64,000 nt of DNA, from assembly GCF_027887165.1 (NCBI RefSeq), contig NC_077227.1:76068305-76132304 (forward strand), written 5' to 3'. A program made the position numbers and the translations under genes. This document shows, in pieces, positions 1-11,124 of this stretch. The notes below the pieces were generated by a model. The model saw only the letters and a program-made list of their open reading frames with translations. It had not been told where the DNA came from and did not search any database. Positions within the stretch are counted from its first letter, which is position 1; the number at the start of each line of letters is the position of its first letter. The stretch comes from Monodelphis domestica. Its lineage: Eukaryota > Chordata > Mammalia > Didelphimorphia > Didelphidae.

Positions 1-61
1 CTTCTACCTGTCCACCTATCTGTCCTTCCATCTATCTATCTGCCTATCTCTCTTTCTATCC

Positions 62-121
<60 letters not shown>
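1..121. repeat. (TCTA)n microsatellite
   Basis: Imperfect tctatc, tctgtc and ccatctat units pass into about fifteen uninterrupted TATC units from about 59 to 120. It touches the window edge, so its true length is unknown. Confidence 0.95.
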
Positions 122-129
122 CATGCATA

Positions 130-825
130 CTTCCATTTATCAGTTCTTTCTCTCTGGAGTGGACATTTACAGTTATTCTTCAAACATATTGCTATTGCTG
201 TGTACTTCTTGGTCCTTTTCATTTTACTCTTCATGTTTTCTTGCAAGTCTTTCCATGTTTTTCTAAAAATCAACCTGCTTGTTGTTTCTTAGAGCACAAT
301 AATATTCCATCACAAGCATATACTACAACTTATTCAGCTATTCCCCAATTAATGCACATCCCCTCAATTTCCAGTTCTTTGCCACCACAAAGAGAGCTGC
401 TGTAAATATTTTGGAACATATAAGTTCTTTTGCTTTTTCCCTGATCTCCTTGGGAAACAGATCTAATAGTTGTACTGCTGAGTCTAAGGGTAATCACAGT
501 TTTAGAATTCTTTGAGCATAATTCCAGGTTGCTCTCTAAAATGTTTGGATCAGTTCATAGCCCCACCAACAGTATATGAAGTGTCCTTATTTCTCTGTGT
601 CTCCCCCCCAACATTTGTCATCTTGCCCCTTTTATCATTTTAGCTAATCTGATAGGTGTGAGATGGTATCTCAGAATTGTTTTGATCTGCTTTTTTCTAA
701 TCAATAATGATTTAGAGCATTTTTTTCATGCGATATATAGCTTTGATTACTTTATCCAAAAATTGCCTGCTCATATCTTTTGACTACTTATCAGTTGGAG
801 AATGGCTCCTTTTTTATTTTCTAAG
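130..825 (-). mobile_element. L1 3' fragment, reverse
   Basis: The reverse strand shows decayed marsupial L1 ORF2 C-terminal and 3' UTR sequence. On the + strand the hallmarks are ttattcagctattccccaat, gccaccacaaagagagctgc, ctccttgggaaacagatc and gctaatctgataggtgtgag, in the same order as in the well-preserved L1 near 61 kb read backwards. Frames are broken. Confidence 0.85.
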
Positions 826-1015
826 AAGAATCACAGAGCTTTATGTTTAGAACTGGAAGATGCCTTGAAGTTCAACTTTCTCATTTTGCATTTAAGTTGG
901 GGAATTTAACCAACTTACTCTTTTTTTTTTTAACCAAATTACAATGGCATTAAATGGCAGAACCAGGATTTGAAATCAGGTCCTTTGACTCCAGAACTAG
1001 CTTCTGTTGCACCAA
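826..1015 (-). repeat. THER1/MIR-type SINE relic, reverse
   Basis: The pattern tagaactggaagatgcc, then a degenerate poly-T stretch, then gaaccaggatttgaaatcag and gtcctttgactccag matches the reverse of a THER1/MIR SINE. It is diverged and internally decayed. Confidence 0.65.
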
Positions 1016-2349
1016 GAAGTATTAATGGAAATAGCTTTGATTCTGACTTGTACTTACCTCCAAATTATTCAAATGCAACAAGAAATAAAATTAAGATTAG
1101 CACATTTTTTCCCAAAAACATTGAAGGAAATATTTCTACTTAAAAAAATTACATCTGTATTGTTGGGTATTTTTGTCACTACTTACTTCTGGAGGCATTT
1201 TAGGTCCCAGGTGTCATTCTGAATTTAAATGATGGTTAAATGAGGCAGCAGCCTACCCCCCTGTATTAATGAGCATAAAACCAGAACTGATGTTGACAGG
1301 ATATCTCCTATTACTTTTAATCTCTTACTTAAGATTACAGAATTAAGAATTGTCTTTATTACATATTATCATTATTATATACTTTTTATATCGTCATTGT
1401 ATATTATGTCATCATTCTCATATTTGTTGTTACATCTATAATGTTAAAAATCATAATATATAACTATATCATATCATTATCTATTATATATTCTTTTAAA
1501 AAATATCTTGGACCCAATTTAAATTCAACTTGTGAAGGACATTAACCAGCTATTTGGCTGAATAGAAAGATAAGGTTATTATAATAAATTATCTAATAAA
1601 AGGGGCTTCTTTGGGACAGAAAGGCTCTGGTCTATCTCAGAGTTTTAGGAAAACTAAGTAGGCTTGGGAAGCTTGTCATGGGAGAGAGGACTTAATAAGC
1701 AGTTATACATTTGTTGATGCAATTCTCTCTGCTCGCTAACAACACAGTATCTTATAATGTGGAAGAAAACTTTTCTGGAAAACTAACCCTAAAATTGAGT
1801 AAACCTTGGACTCTTCAGAATAAGCTAGTGTCATGTGGGCAGGCTCCATCTTGAAAGGGCAGTCATTCAGAGGATGTGGGTTCTTCACCATTTACTACTT
1901 ATGTGACCTGACTGTGACCTGCCAGTTAACCTGTGTTAGGTTTAAGAATGAGGAGATTGGATTAGATGACTTTGAAGATGGCATTGTGCTCTGAATCCAT
2001 GATCTGACTTACAAACAGCTCTATCTTTGAATGAATAACTCTACCTGGCCTTTGCTTCCTTACCTATACTTATCTCAGTCTTCCCCTCTAAATCGGTGGT
2101 CTCTAAACTTTTTTGATTGTGTGACTTATCATCAGTCATTTTTCTTTTCTTGGTGAATATGCCGAGTGTAGGGATGGAGGATTTCTCAATGGCACCAGCT
2201 GGTTGAAACTTATACTCAATAGGCACGAAAAACTATGGCTAGAATCGGTTTGAAAGTGATCTTATTGCTGTGCAAGCAGAAATACAGTAGAATGTATGTT
2301 GCTGATAGACAGGCATTTTTTCTTTTATTTTGTGCCTTCATATAAAACA

Positions 2350-3480
2350 AAATCATTGTTTACTTATTTTTAAGCATTTTGAAAAACATTTTGAGTTCCA
2401 AATTCTCTTCTTCCAGCTCCTCTCCCACCCACTGAGATGGCAAGCAACATGATACCCATTATACATGTGTAATCATATGAAACATATTTCCGAATTTGCC
2501 AGGTCACCAAAAAGAGAAAGAAAAATAAAGTGAGAAAATTATACTTCAGTTTGCACTTAGGGTTCCTCAGTTCTCCCTCTAGAAGTGAAGAGCAAATTTC
2601 ACCTTGGGTCCTTCTTAACTGTCTTGGATCATTGTATTGATCACACTAGCTAAGTCTTTCATAGTCAATTATTATAGTATTGCTGTTATTGTGTACAATG
2701 GTTTCCAGGTTCTGCTGAGTTCATGTAAATCTTCCCAGGTTTTTCTGAAACCATCCAACTTACTATTTCTTACAGTACAATCGTACCCCCTCATAATCGC
2801 ATACTACAACTTGTTCAGCCATTCCTCCATCGATGGGCATCATCTCAGGTCCCAATTATCTGCCACCACAAACAGAACTTCTCTAAATATTTTTGTGCAA
2901 CTAGATCATTTTCCTTTTTCTTTGATCTCTTTGGGATACAGACCAGTAGAGTCAAAGGGTAGGCACAGTTTTACTGCCCTTTGGGTGGAGTTCAGAGTTG
3001 TTCTCCAGAATGTTTAGACCAGTTCACAAGGTTGCCACTAGTTCATTAGTATCTATTTTCCCACAATCCCCTCTAGTCTTTGTCCTGTCTTATAGGTATG
3101 AGTTGGTACTTCAGAGTTGATTTAATTTGCATTTCTATCAGTAGTGATTTAGAACATTTTTTTCATATGACTAGAGATAGCTTTGATTTCTTCTTCTGAA
3201 AACTTGCCTTTAATATTCCTTAAACCATTTATCAGTTGGAAAGTGACTTATTTTTTAAAATGTGACTCTAGTTATTTGAGAAATGAGACCTTTATCAGAG
3301 AGACTTGCTAAAATTTTTTGGTTTTACTTCATTATCTATGGTACCTTTTAGAAAAATGTAGTTTCCTGGGAGTTAATAACAAAAGACTTCTTCCTCAGAG
3401 CATAATCCCTTCAATTTTTCCTATGTAAGTCAAGTAGAATATTTCCTTTGTTATTTGGTATCTCCTTTGGGGAGCAGAGA
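2350..3480 (-). mobile_element. L1 3' end, reverse, about 1.1 kb
   Basis: Reverse-oriented L1 covering the 3' UTR and part of ORF2. Visible + strand landmarks are gttccaaattctcttcttcc, cttgttcagccattcctcc, tttgatctctttgggataca, agaatgtttagaccagttca and gagaaatgagacctttatca. The frame is interrupted many times, so it is an old copy. Confidence 0.85.
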
Positions 3481-3544
3481 AAGGAAAAGTGAGAACCTCC
3501 TAAATATTCCCCTTCAGTTATGAGTCAAATCCTTGTTATTTTTT

Positions 3545-3897
<353 letters not shown>

Positions 3898-4580
3898 AGA
3901 AGCACCAATCCCACCAGCACCACCAAAGTTGCTGTCTATCGCGTGTGTGTATCCCCTGCTTGCCTAGACCCATTATCTATATAGTGTATTAGTGACAATC
4001 AAAGCACTGAAATGACTACAGTGGTGGGGATGCCGGTGTTTGGAATTGACATCATTTGAGTTTACCCAGGATTGGGGTCCTTTTGGAGTCCCATGAAAAA
4101 TTGACATTTTGATTTAAAGGCCAAAAAAAAAAGGAACCCCCTCCCCATACCATGTTCATGATCATTCTGTTACTTAGGCATGTTGGCCCACCCTCCCCCA
4201 ATCAGTGTGTTCGTAGTTCATTTGCTTCTGTGTGGGTGTTGTGAAGGATAGATGATGCCAAATCATTTAGTTGTGGAGCAAAACCCACCCCAAAGATCCA
4301 GTCAGCAGAAGAACTCTGTGATTGTAGCCATTGGCAATACCATTAAAACGAAACAAAACAAAACTTTTCTCTCTACAAAGGCTTTCTTCCTGTTTCTTTT
4401 CCTATGCTTTCTCCGCTTGCCCATCCTGTGCCTTAAGCTTCCATGCATGCTTTGGTGGTTTTCCAAGGCAAAAAGAGTTTCTCCCCTTTGACTCATTGCA
4501 TGACACATCCTTAAACAATGTCAAGACCCACCGAGCTAAAGAATATGGTACATTAAACCCAAGTAGTCCTGTGAATTTCA
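3898..4580 (+). other. GOT1: GOT1 3' UTR with candidate poly(A) signal
   Basis: The sequence after the GOT1 stop is unique-looking and not made of obvious repeats up to about 4600. An ATTAAA at 4552-4557 is followed about 40 bases later by a GT-rich stretch (gattgtattgtgtaag), so cleavage near 4570-4590 is plausible. An earlier ATTAAA at 4341 is a weaker alternative. The exact 3' end is inferred. Open frames seen here on both strands have no coding features. Confidence 0.6.
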
Positions 4581-4740
4581 GTTAATTTAAGTATGATTGT
4601 ATTGTGTAAGTTAAGGCACTGAAACCAAAAGAAGAAATGCCATATATACCTCAGGGTGTCCCTGCGGGGCATAAGAGAAGGAAACTCCTTTTTATTGAAC
4701 GTCAGTGTATTTCTCCCAGAGGCCAAGGCACCCTTTCTTT

Positions 4741-4904
4741 TTTTAAATAACACTTTCTGCCCTAGGAACAACTCTAAGATAGAAGGGCAAGGTTTAGGCA
4801 AACAGGGTTAAGTGACAGTTAGGACATGTCTGAGGCCAAATTTGAACCTAGGTTGTCCCAGCTCCAGATCTAGAACTCTATCCACTATGCCATCTAGCTG
4901 CCCT
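4741..4904 (-). repeat. tRNA-derived SINE, reverse, older subfamily
   Basis: The order aactctaagatagaagggca, tttgaacctaggttgtccca, tccactatgccatctagctg and ccct is that of the reverse SINE. It is more diverged than the WSINE1-type copies. Confidence 0.8.
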
Positions 4905-5939
4905 ATGACATCACTTACCATTGACTCAAACCCAATTATGGCTACCTAGCAACAGGCTGATACCATAATTATATTGGACTCCATAAACCTCACAAGTCAA
5001 ATCTTTCTTTTAATTCATAAACCTTCTAACTCTCTATGGAAGTGGAGAGGATGGGGTTCTTGGAGAATCAAACGCCCCCATTTTTTAGATGAGAGTACTA
5101 AGTCTCTGAGAAAACCAAGGCCATATACCTAGTAAATAGCAAGGCCAGTGTTCAGACTCAGAATTAGAATCCAGTAAGATCTTAGCAGGCAGGATCACTG
5201 GTCTGTATCTCTAAAAGAGTAAATTCAATAGATATAAAATCTTACTTTTTTTTTCCTTCAAAAAGATTTTCACAGCATGAAATGGAGGAGGTGTGTCTAG
5301 ACAGCAATTTGGCTGAAAAAGATCTGGAGGCTTTAGTGTTCTTCAAGTTCTGTAATATTGAAAATTATGCCAAATGTAATATGCTAAATGTAATGTTGAA
5401 AAATTGGTTTGGAAATACAAAATTAGTTTAAAAAAAAAGATTGTTGTGGTTGCCGTTTATAAAACAACTAACCCTTAAGTCACGAGGATGATAGTAGCTT
5501 TTAACAATTTAAATTTAATATAAATATAGCCTAAGATAGAAATAAGGAGGGAAGGAAATAGAAAAATATTTCCCAGCCTACCACCCTAATCTTACCAGCC
5601 CATGAGTGTCTTCTGCTCAGGCCACCAACGCCGAATCACAGAAAGACCCCTGCCAAAGAGTTTCAGAGAATAACCTCATCTCCTCTAAGGTATCATTTTT
5701 TATAGTCCTCTTTCTCCACGTCACTTCCTTTCCCTGTGTGCTGGTCTATTACATCTCAGGAACCAATCAAGTCCTTCTGACCCAGACCCATAAGCCTTAG
5801 TTCCGGGTCTTGCTCCTAGGGCTCTTAACCTGTGACCTCTGTTTGAAGCGTTCCAGCCAACCTAATGGGCTGGCTCAGTTGAGCAGAAAGTTCACAACCC
5901 TAGGAGGAAGGGGTTCCCTTTATAGGTCATTATGAATTT

Positions 5940-6180
5940 AGAGTGACCTTTTTAGATAAGGTGACCAAAAAATTGAATGCAGCTTTCATTCACAAACATA
6001 TTTTCCCAGGACTAGGGAAGTACAATAGTCTTTCTGTATTCCACCCTACATCTGGACTACTGTGGATGGTTTGGGGCATCACATTTTTGGTTGGACACAT
6101 AAGCTGGAGGAAATCCAAGGGAAGGCAACCAAGATGGTGAAGAGTATCAAGAAAATGGTGTCTAAGGATTGGCAGAAAAT
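5940..6180 (+). mobile_element. CR1/L3 LINE fragment
   Basis: Segments resembling ataagctggaggaaatccaa and ggaaggcaaccaagatggtg match the 3' region of the CR1/L3 family as I know it. The sequence is heavily decayed and carries no open frame. Confidence 0.6.
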
Positions 6181-6951
6181 TGGATACTCTGGGTTTTCAT
6201 GACACTGCTCTCTCATGGTCCTACCTGTCAATCCCTTCTCAGTCTCCTGACTCATCTATAACATGCCCCCCAAGTGTGGGAGTTTCCCATCTTGGGCTCT
6301 CTTTCCTCTATATGTTCTCACTTGGTAACTCATCAGCTCCCATGGATTTAACTAATGTCTCTCTGAAGATGACTCAGATCTATATCTTTAGCCTCAGTTT
6401 CTACTGAACCTTGGTATTATTAGGATTAAAATTCTCTGGAGATTGATAATTAATTTAATTAATAATTATTAGTTATTTAATAGTCAAAGTGGGTTAGAGA
6501 GAGAAAAGGCACATCATCCCAAGACTGATTCCTCGCTAATCTGAATTTGCCACTCACCTAGTGTCCCATTCACTCCAGCTGCTTCCTAGGAAGGAGAACA
6601 CAAACTTCCTTGAGCTCCAATTTATAACCTTGGTGGTGATGTTACCCCCTTCTGGGTCTCCCTGATTGGACAGACCTGACCCCAGTCTGGGTCAGAGGTC
6701 AGACTTCTAGATGCCAGGAGTGATGTGGGTCAAGAGGGAAAGATCTTCTGGGATGCCAGGGAGCCATGAAGCATCCTTCTTATACAGATAAGCCTCAGGC
6801 CCTTCTTCCAACCCAAAGCGTGGGGTGAGACCAACATGGATTCTCAAAACTCTCCTTCCAAAAAGGAAAGAGGAGAATAGATTTGTATTAATTTCACACA
6901 GTATTGTGTCATCATTTGCCTTCTGGACACTTCAAATTGGATGTCTTAGAG

Positions 6952-7153
6952 CCATGTTGGTGAACTTATGGCCCGTGTACCAGAGGGGACTGCGCCCTTC
7001 CCCCTTCCCACACATGCCTGTGGACATTTCTCTCATCACTCACCCCTCTGCCTCGCAGCTCAATGGGAGCGTTTCCTCCCTCTCCTGTCTGGCTCATTTG
7101 TAGCATGAGGGTTGTAGTTTGGGCACTCGGTCTCTAAAAGGTTTGTCCTAGAG
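6952..7153 (+). mobile_element. hAT-type non-autonomous element (degraded)
   Basis: The start ccatgttggtgaacttatgg, the middle tgtggacatttctc and the end ggtctctaaaaggttt align by eye with the better-preserved element at 53711-53924, which has hAT-type ends. Its own terminal repeats are eroded, so the limits are approximate. Confidence 0.55.
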
Positions 7154-7154
7154 A

Positions 7155-8035
7155 TGTCTCAAATTCAACATGTGCAAAACAGAAGTTATCTCTCTCCCTT
7201 CCAAATTCTGTCTTCCTTCTAAACTTCCCAATTTTTGGCAAAAGCACCATCATCCAGTCGCCTAACTTTGTAACCTTGCCATCGCCTTAACTCTTCATTC
7301 TTTCCAGCACATTCAGCTTCCAAATCTTGCCATTTGTACCTTCTCAACATTCTTGGATGCAACTCTATCAATATTCACAACTATTACGTTAGTTCAGACT
7401 CTCATCCCCTCTCAACTAGATTATTACAACAGCCTTAATCATCTCACTGCCTCAATTTACCCAGTCTAATCCAGCCTAAACACTATTGCTAAAATAACCT
7501 TCCTTAATAAATACAGATCTAACCATATGACTCCTCCACGCACTCAACAACAGTGGCTTCCTATTGCATCTGGGATAAAATATAACCCCCCTCTGTTTAG
7601 TTTGAAAGCCTTCCCCAACCTGTCTTTTCAGCCTCATGAGACATTATCCCTTTTCTATACGCTGCAATTTAGCCAAATTGTCCTTCACTCCACCTTCTGT
7701 CTTTATACTTTATTATAGAGTCCTTTCCTTTTAGACACAGCTCAGGCAAAATCTGCATGGAGCCTTTCTTCATCCTTCCAACTGCTAGTGCTCCCCAAAC
7801 TACTTGTATTTGAACTCTCTCGTACATATTTATTTTATCCACTATATTTATATTGATATAAATGCATATGTGTATGTCATGTGTGATATATGTATGTATT
7901 ATGTATGCATGTATATTTCTCTCTATCATAATATAAGCTCCTTGGGAGTAGAGACTGTTTCTTATACTCATCCCCAGTGCCCAGCACGGTGCGTGGCACA
8001 TTGTAGATGTTTAATAAAATGCTTGTTGATGGATT
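7155..8035 (+). mobile_element. L2 LINE 3' end, long copy
   Basis: The series tcaaattcaacatgtgcaaa, actagattattacaacagcc, agtggcttcctattgcatct and atggagcctttcttcatcct, ending with a cctggcac-like, aataaaatgcttgttg tail, follows the L2 ORF2 C-terminus and 3' UTR. About 880 bases survive, which is long for this ancient family. Frames are broken. An AT/TG-rich patch (7840-7920) interrupts the 3' part. Confidence 0.82.
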
Positions 8036-8254
8036 GCTTGAAAAACGACAGCAGAAATGTCCTACTTGATAGGGCTTGATAAGATACCCTGGAAGCTATT
8101 TCAAAACTAAAAATTTGCCCCATGGCAGAAGGATTAAGCTTCTTCTGTTTCCTGTAGAGGTTAGTGCTACTGAGTAATGGGTAGACATAGAGGCAGGCAT
8201 AGGCTTGTGGGAAACTCTTTTCTATTCATTAGTTATTTCAAAGTGGGACAGTCT

Positions 8255-8375
8255 GCCTTTGAAGGTTTGAAGGCCGGATGGCCACTCTTTGAATAGATTT
8301 TAGAGATCATTCCTATTTGAATTTGGTTTGGAAAAAGCCTTTGAGATCCCTTGTAACTTAGAGACCCTGATTCTG
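8255..8375 (+). mobile_element. CR1/L3 3' end fragment
   Basis: The pattern ggccggatggccactctttg followed by tgagatcccttgtaacttag is a decayed version of the CR1/L3 terminal segment, which typically reads gaggtcccttccaactctga. Confidence 0.6.
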
Positions 8376-9099
8376 TATATTCTATTTCTGATTTTTATAT
8401 AAGATTTTATATTTTTCCAAGTAGCTAACTCCTGTTTTTGTCACTACGTAGCCAGCAGTTTCCTATATTCTTCCTGTTTCAAGGTCATGGCCATCTACTG
8501 GAAAAAGGTCAAACCACCTCAAAACATTGGGATCCCCTAATTTTTTTTTCTCTAGGACTTCTCAGTTGCTTGTTCCAGGTTCTTTCTGATTTACCAGTCA
8601 TTTTCCATGAGATAACAGAAACCAAGTAGTGATCATTGAGCTCAATGAATTAGGTTCTCAGTCCCATTTTGACTAATGGGGTCACCTTGAACTTTGGGGG
8701 TAATTTCCCAACCTAGAGGTACCTCCTGGGGAACGCCTTTCCTTCTCGATCTTGAGTGGAGTTCGATAAATGAGAAGGCAAGGCTGGAAGTTAAGAAAAT
8801 GGGTTCTAATAGTGCAAATATCTGGTAGACTATTGCCCGCTGGATGGCAATGACTGAGCCAAGAAAGAATGGTCACATTGTATAAGCTGTTACACAGTTC
8901 TGGGGTAACAGTATAAGGAAAAAGAAGAGTTTAAATCAGCCTTCGAGGTGGCAAAGTTCTGTTACGTTGTTTGAAATGTTGAGTAATAGGGACAGGATGT
9001 CAGGGGGTTTGGGAGACAATGTATTAACCTCAATGTGGGAACATCAGGTAACCTTGGGCTCAGGAGTTACAAAAGATCGTGTTTGTTACAGTGGAGTTA

Positions 9100-9630
9100 T
9101 TTTCTTTTTTAAACTTTTTTTTAAACTTTTTTTCAATTACATGTAATATCTAAAATTTCGAGTTCCAAATTCTCTCCCTTCCCTTCCTTTCCCTTCCCTG
9201 AAATGATAATCAATTTGATCTAGTTTGTACATGTTCAACCACACAAAACATATTTCCATATTGGTCATGTTGTGGAAGAAGAGTCATAAAATTAAAAAAA
9301 AAAACCCACAAAGAAAATAGAGTGAAAAATAACATGCTTCAATCTGCATTCAGACTCCATCAGTCCTTTCCCTGGAGGCCGACAGTATTTTCATCATGAG
9401 TGCTTTGGCATTGTCTTAGATCATCGTATTGTCATTCACAGTTGATCATCTAACCGTAATGCTGTACAATGTTCTCCTGATTGTGCTCACTTCACTTTGT
9501 ATCAGTTCATGTAGATCCTTCTCGCTTTTTCTGAAGTCATCCTGCTCATCATTTCTTAGAGCACAATCACATTCCATTATCATCCTATACCACAACTTGT
9601 TCAGCCATTCTCCAATTAATGGACTTTGTA
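9100..9630 (-). mobile_element. L1 3' end, reverse
   Basis: Reverse L1 3' UTR and ORF2 end. On the + strand: ttcgagttccaaattctctc, agttcatgtagatccttctc, tcttagagcacaatcac and cttgttcagccattctcca. The minus-strand frame at 9446-9754 contains IGEWLNKLWYRMIMECDCA, which is L1 ORF2 C-terminal protein and not a host gene. Confidence 0.88.
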
Positions 9631-10282
9631 GTAGGGCTATTTCTTCCATGGTTAATCTCATCAGTATATCCTGGTAGAGCAGAAGATGTCTAAGATAGTG
9701 GAGGTGGTCTTCCTTTGCTGGCCAGTGTGAGAGGCTCTCTGTATACAACCACACAGTTCCATTTCTTCTTGAGAGAAGATGTTTTCCTCAGAATCACAGG
9801 CTCATCTACTTCTACAAAGGATCATATCTTCCTCTTAAGTTTAGTTGCAAAATTCCTCAGGTTTCCTCATTACTGTGTATTTTGCTTTATTGTCTTATGA
9901 AGTAAGTGATGCCCCTGTTGCTGCTTCACTCTCCATGGGAAGATCTTCAACCCCTATGAGCTCCAGTGGTGGTTTTTATCTCTCCACTGTGTATCATCTC
10001 CCAACTTTTGACAGTGGTTTGGATTTCCTTCTGTTTCCTCGTCATCTTTTTTCTTCCTAGGCTGTTTTTTTGTATCCTGAGAAGTCCTGACACCTACTAA
10101 TAAATCAAAGGTTAAGATGAATTTTTCAAATTATTTCACTTAATTGGTGATCATCCCTGGAAGGAAAAAGGAAGACAAACATAACCCTTACCTTACAGAT
10201 CACTTGATTCCCTCTTGATGCATCCTTTATCAATCTTGCACTCAATTGGGGCTCCTGGGAATACTTTTTAGTTGAATTGGCT

Positions 10283-10455
10283 GGAACAACTTCCCCTATC
10301 CTCCTTCTTTTCTTCCTCTCCCCTTTTCCCTCCAATTCTTTTTCCTTCCCATCCCTTCCTCTCTCCCTTTCTCTCTTCCTCCCATTCCTTCCTCCTTCAC
10401 ATTCCTCAACCCTTTCCCTATTCTTGCCCTTTCCTCCTCTTCTATCACCCTCTGG
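10283..10455. repeat. Pyrimidine-rich tract
   Basis: About 170 bases of almost uninterrupted C and T on the + strand (ttcttttcttcctctcccct and similar). Open frames across it are compositional artefacts. Confidence 0.9.
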
Positions 10456-10682
10456 CTCCCTAGTAGGTAACTAACCCAGTGGAGTATTAACAGGACAATT
10501 ACCAGATGTCAAATTCACCCAACAATGGCAAACAAAACAAAGACCTCATCCAGTTTCAGCAGAAGATGTGACTCCATTTTAGGGTTCTCAGTTTTCTTCA
10601 ATAGAACTAAGAAGGTTAGAAGAGTTGTGTATGCAAACTACTAACCGCTTAAGATCCAAAGACATTTAGAAATAATATATAG

Positions 10683-10882
10683 AGGGGCAGTTGGGTGGCT
10701 TGGTGTATTGAGAGCCAGGCCTGGAGATGGGAGGTCTTGGGTTCAAATTTGGCTTCAGATACTTCCTAGATGACTCTGGTTAAGTCACTAAAGCCCCATT
10801 GCCTAGCCTTTACCATTCTTTTGTCTTGGAACCAATACTCAGTATTGGTTTTAAGATGAAAGGCAAAGATTTAAAAAAATAA
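10683..10882 (+). repeat. WSINE1-type SINE, forward
   Basis: The head gaggggcagttgggtggctt, internal gagagccaggcctggagatg, tail tcttggaaccaatactcagt and an A-rich end are all present. Moderately diverged. Confidence 0.9.
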
Positions 10883-11124
10883 TATATAGGAACTTGATTG
10901 AAGCTCAATTATTTTAGAATGGGCAGGTTACAGAATTGCTTAGGAAAGTACAACTCTGAGAAATTCAGGCAGAATCCGTTTGTGGGATTTGTGAACATCA
11001 AATGTGTTTTGTTGTTTCTTTTAGATATATACACAAGTCAAGAAATCGACATTCCCAGTCTTTTCCCATAGTTGTTGTCTCCTCTTAAGGACTCATAGAT
11101 TATACAGAAGAATAATCAGCCACA

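Larger units (their letters stand above)
4600..11120. other. GOT1-CNNM1 intergenic region
   Basis: No coding exon is recognisable. Identified content is a reverse SINE (4741-4904), a CR1/L3 piece (5940-6180), a hAT-type MITE (about 6952-7153), a long L2 (7155-8035), a CR1/L3 end (8255-8375), a reverse L1 (9100-9630), a 170-base pyrimidine tract and a forward SINE (10683-10882). I cannot assign about 4905-5930, 6190-6950, 8380-9100 or 9640-10280. Confidence 0.7.

Noticed and set aside
4252..4801. Overlapping frames of 68-84 codons after the GOT1 stop
   Set aside because: They lie on both strands of the GOT1 3' UTR and a SINE and resemble no protein.
9446..9754. A 102-codon minus-strand frame as a gene
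   Set aside because: It contains L1 ORF2 C-terminal sequence (IGEWLNKLWYRM) inside a reverse L1 fragment.
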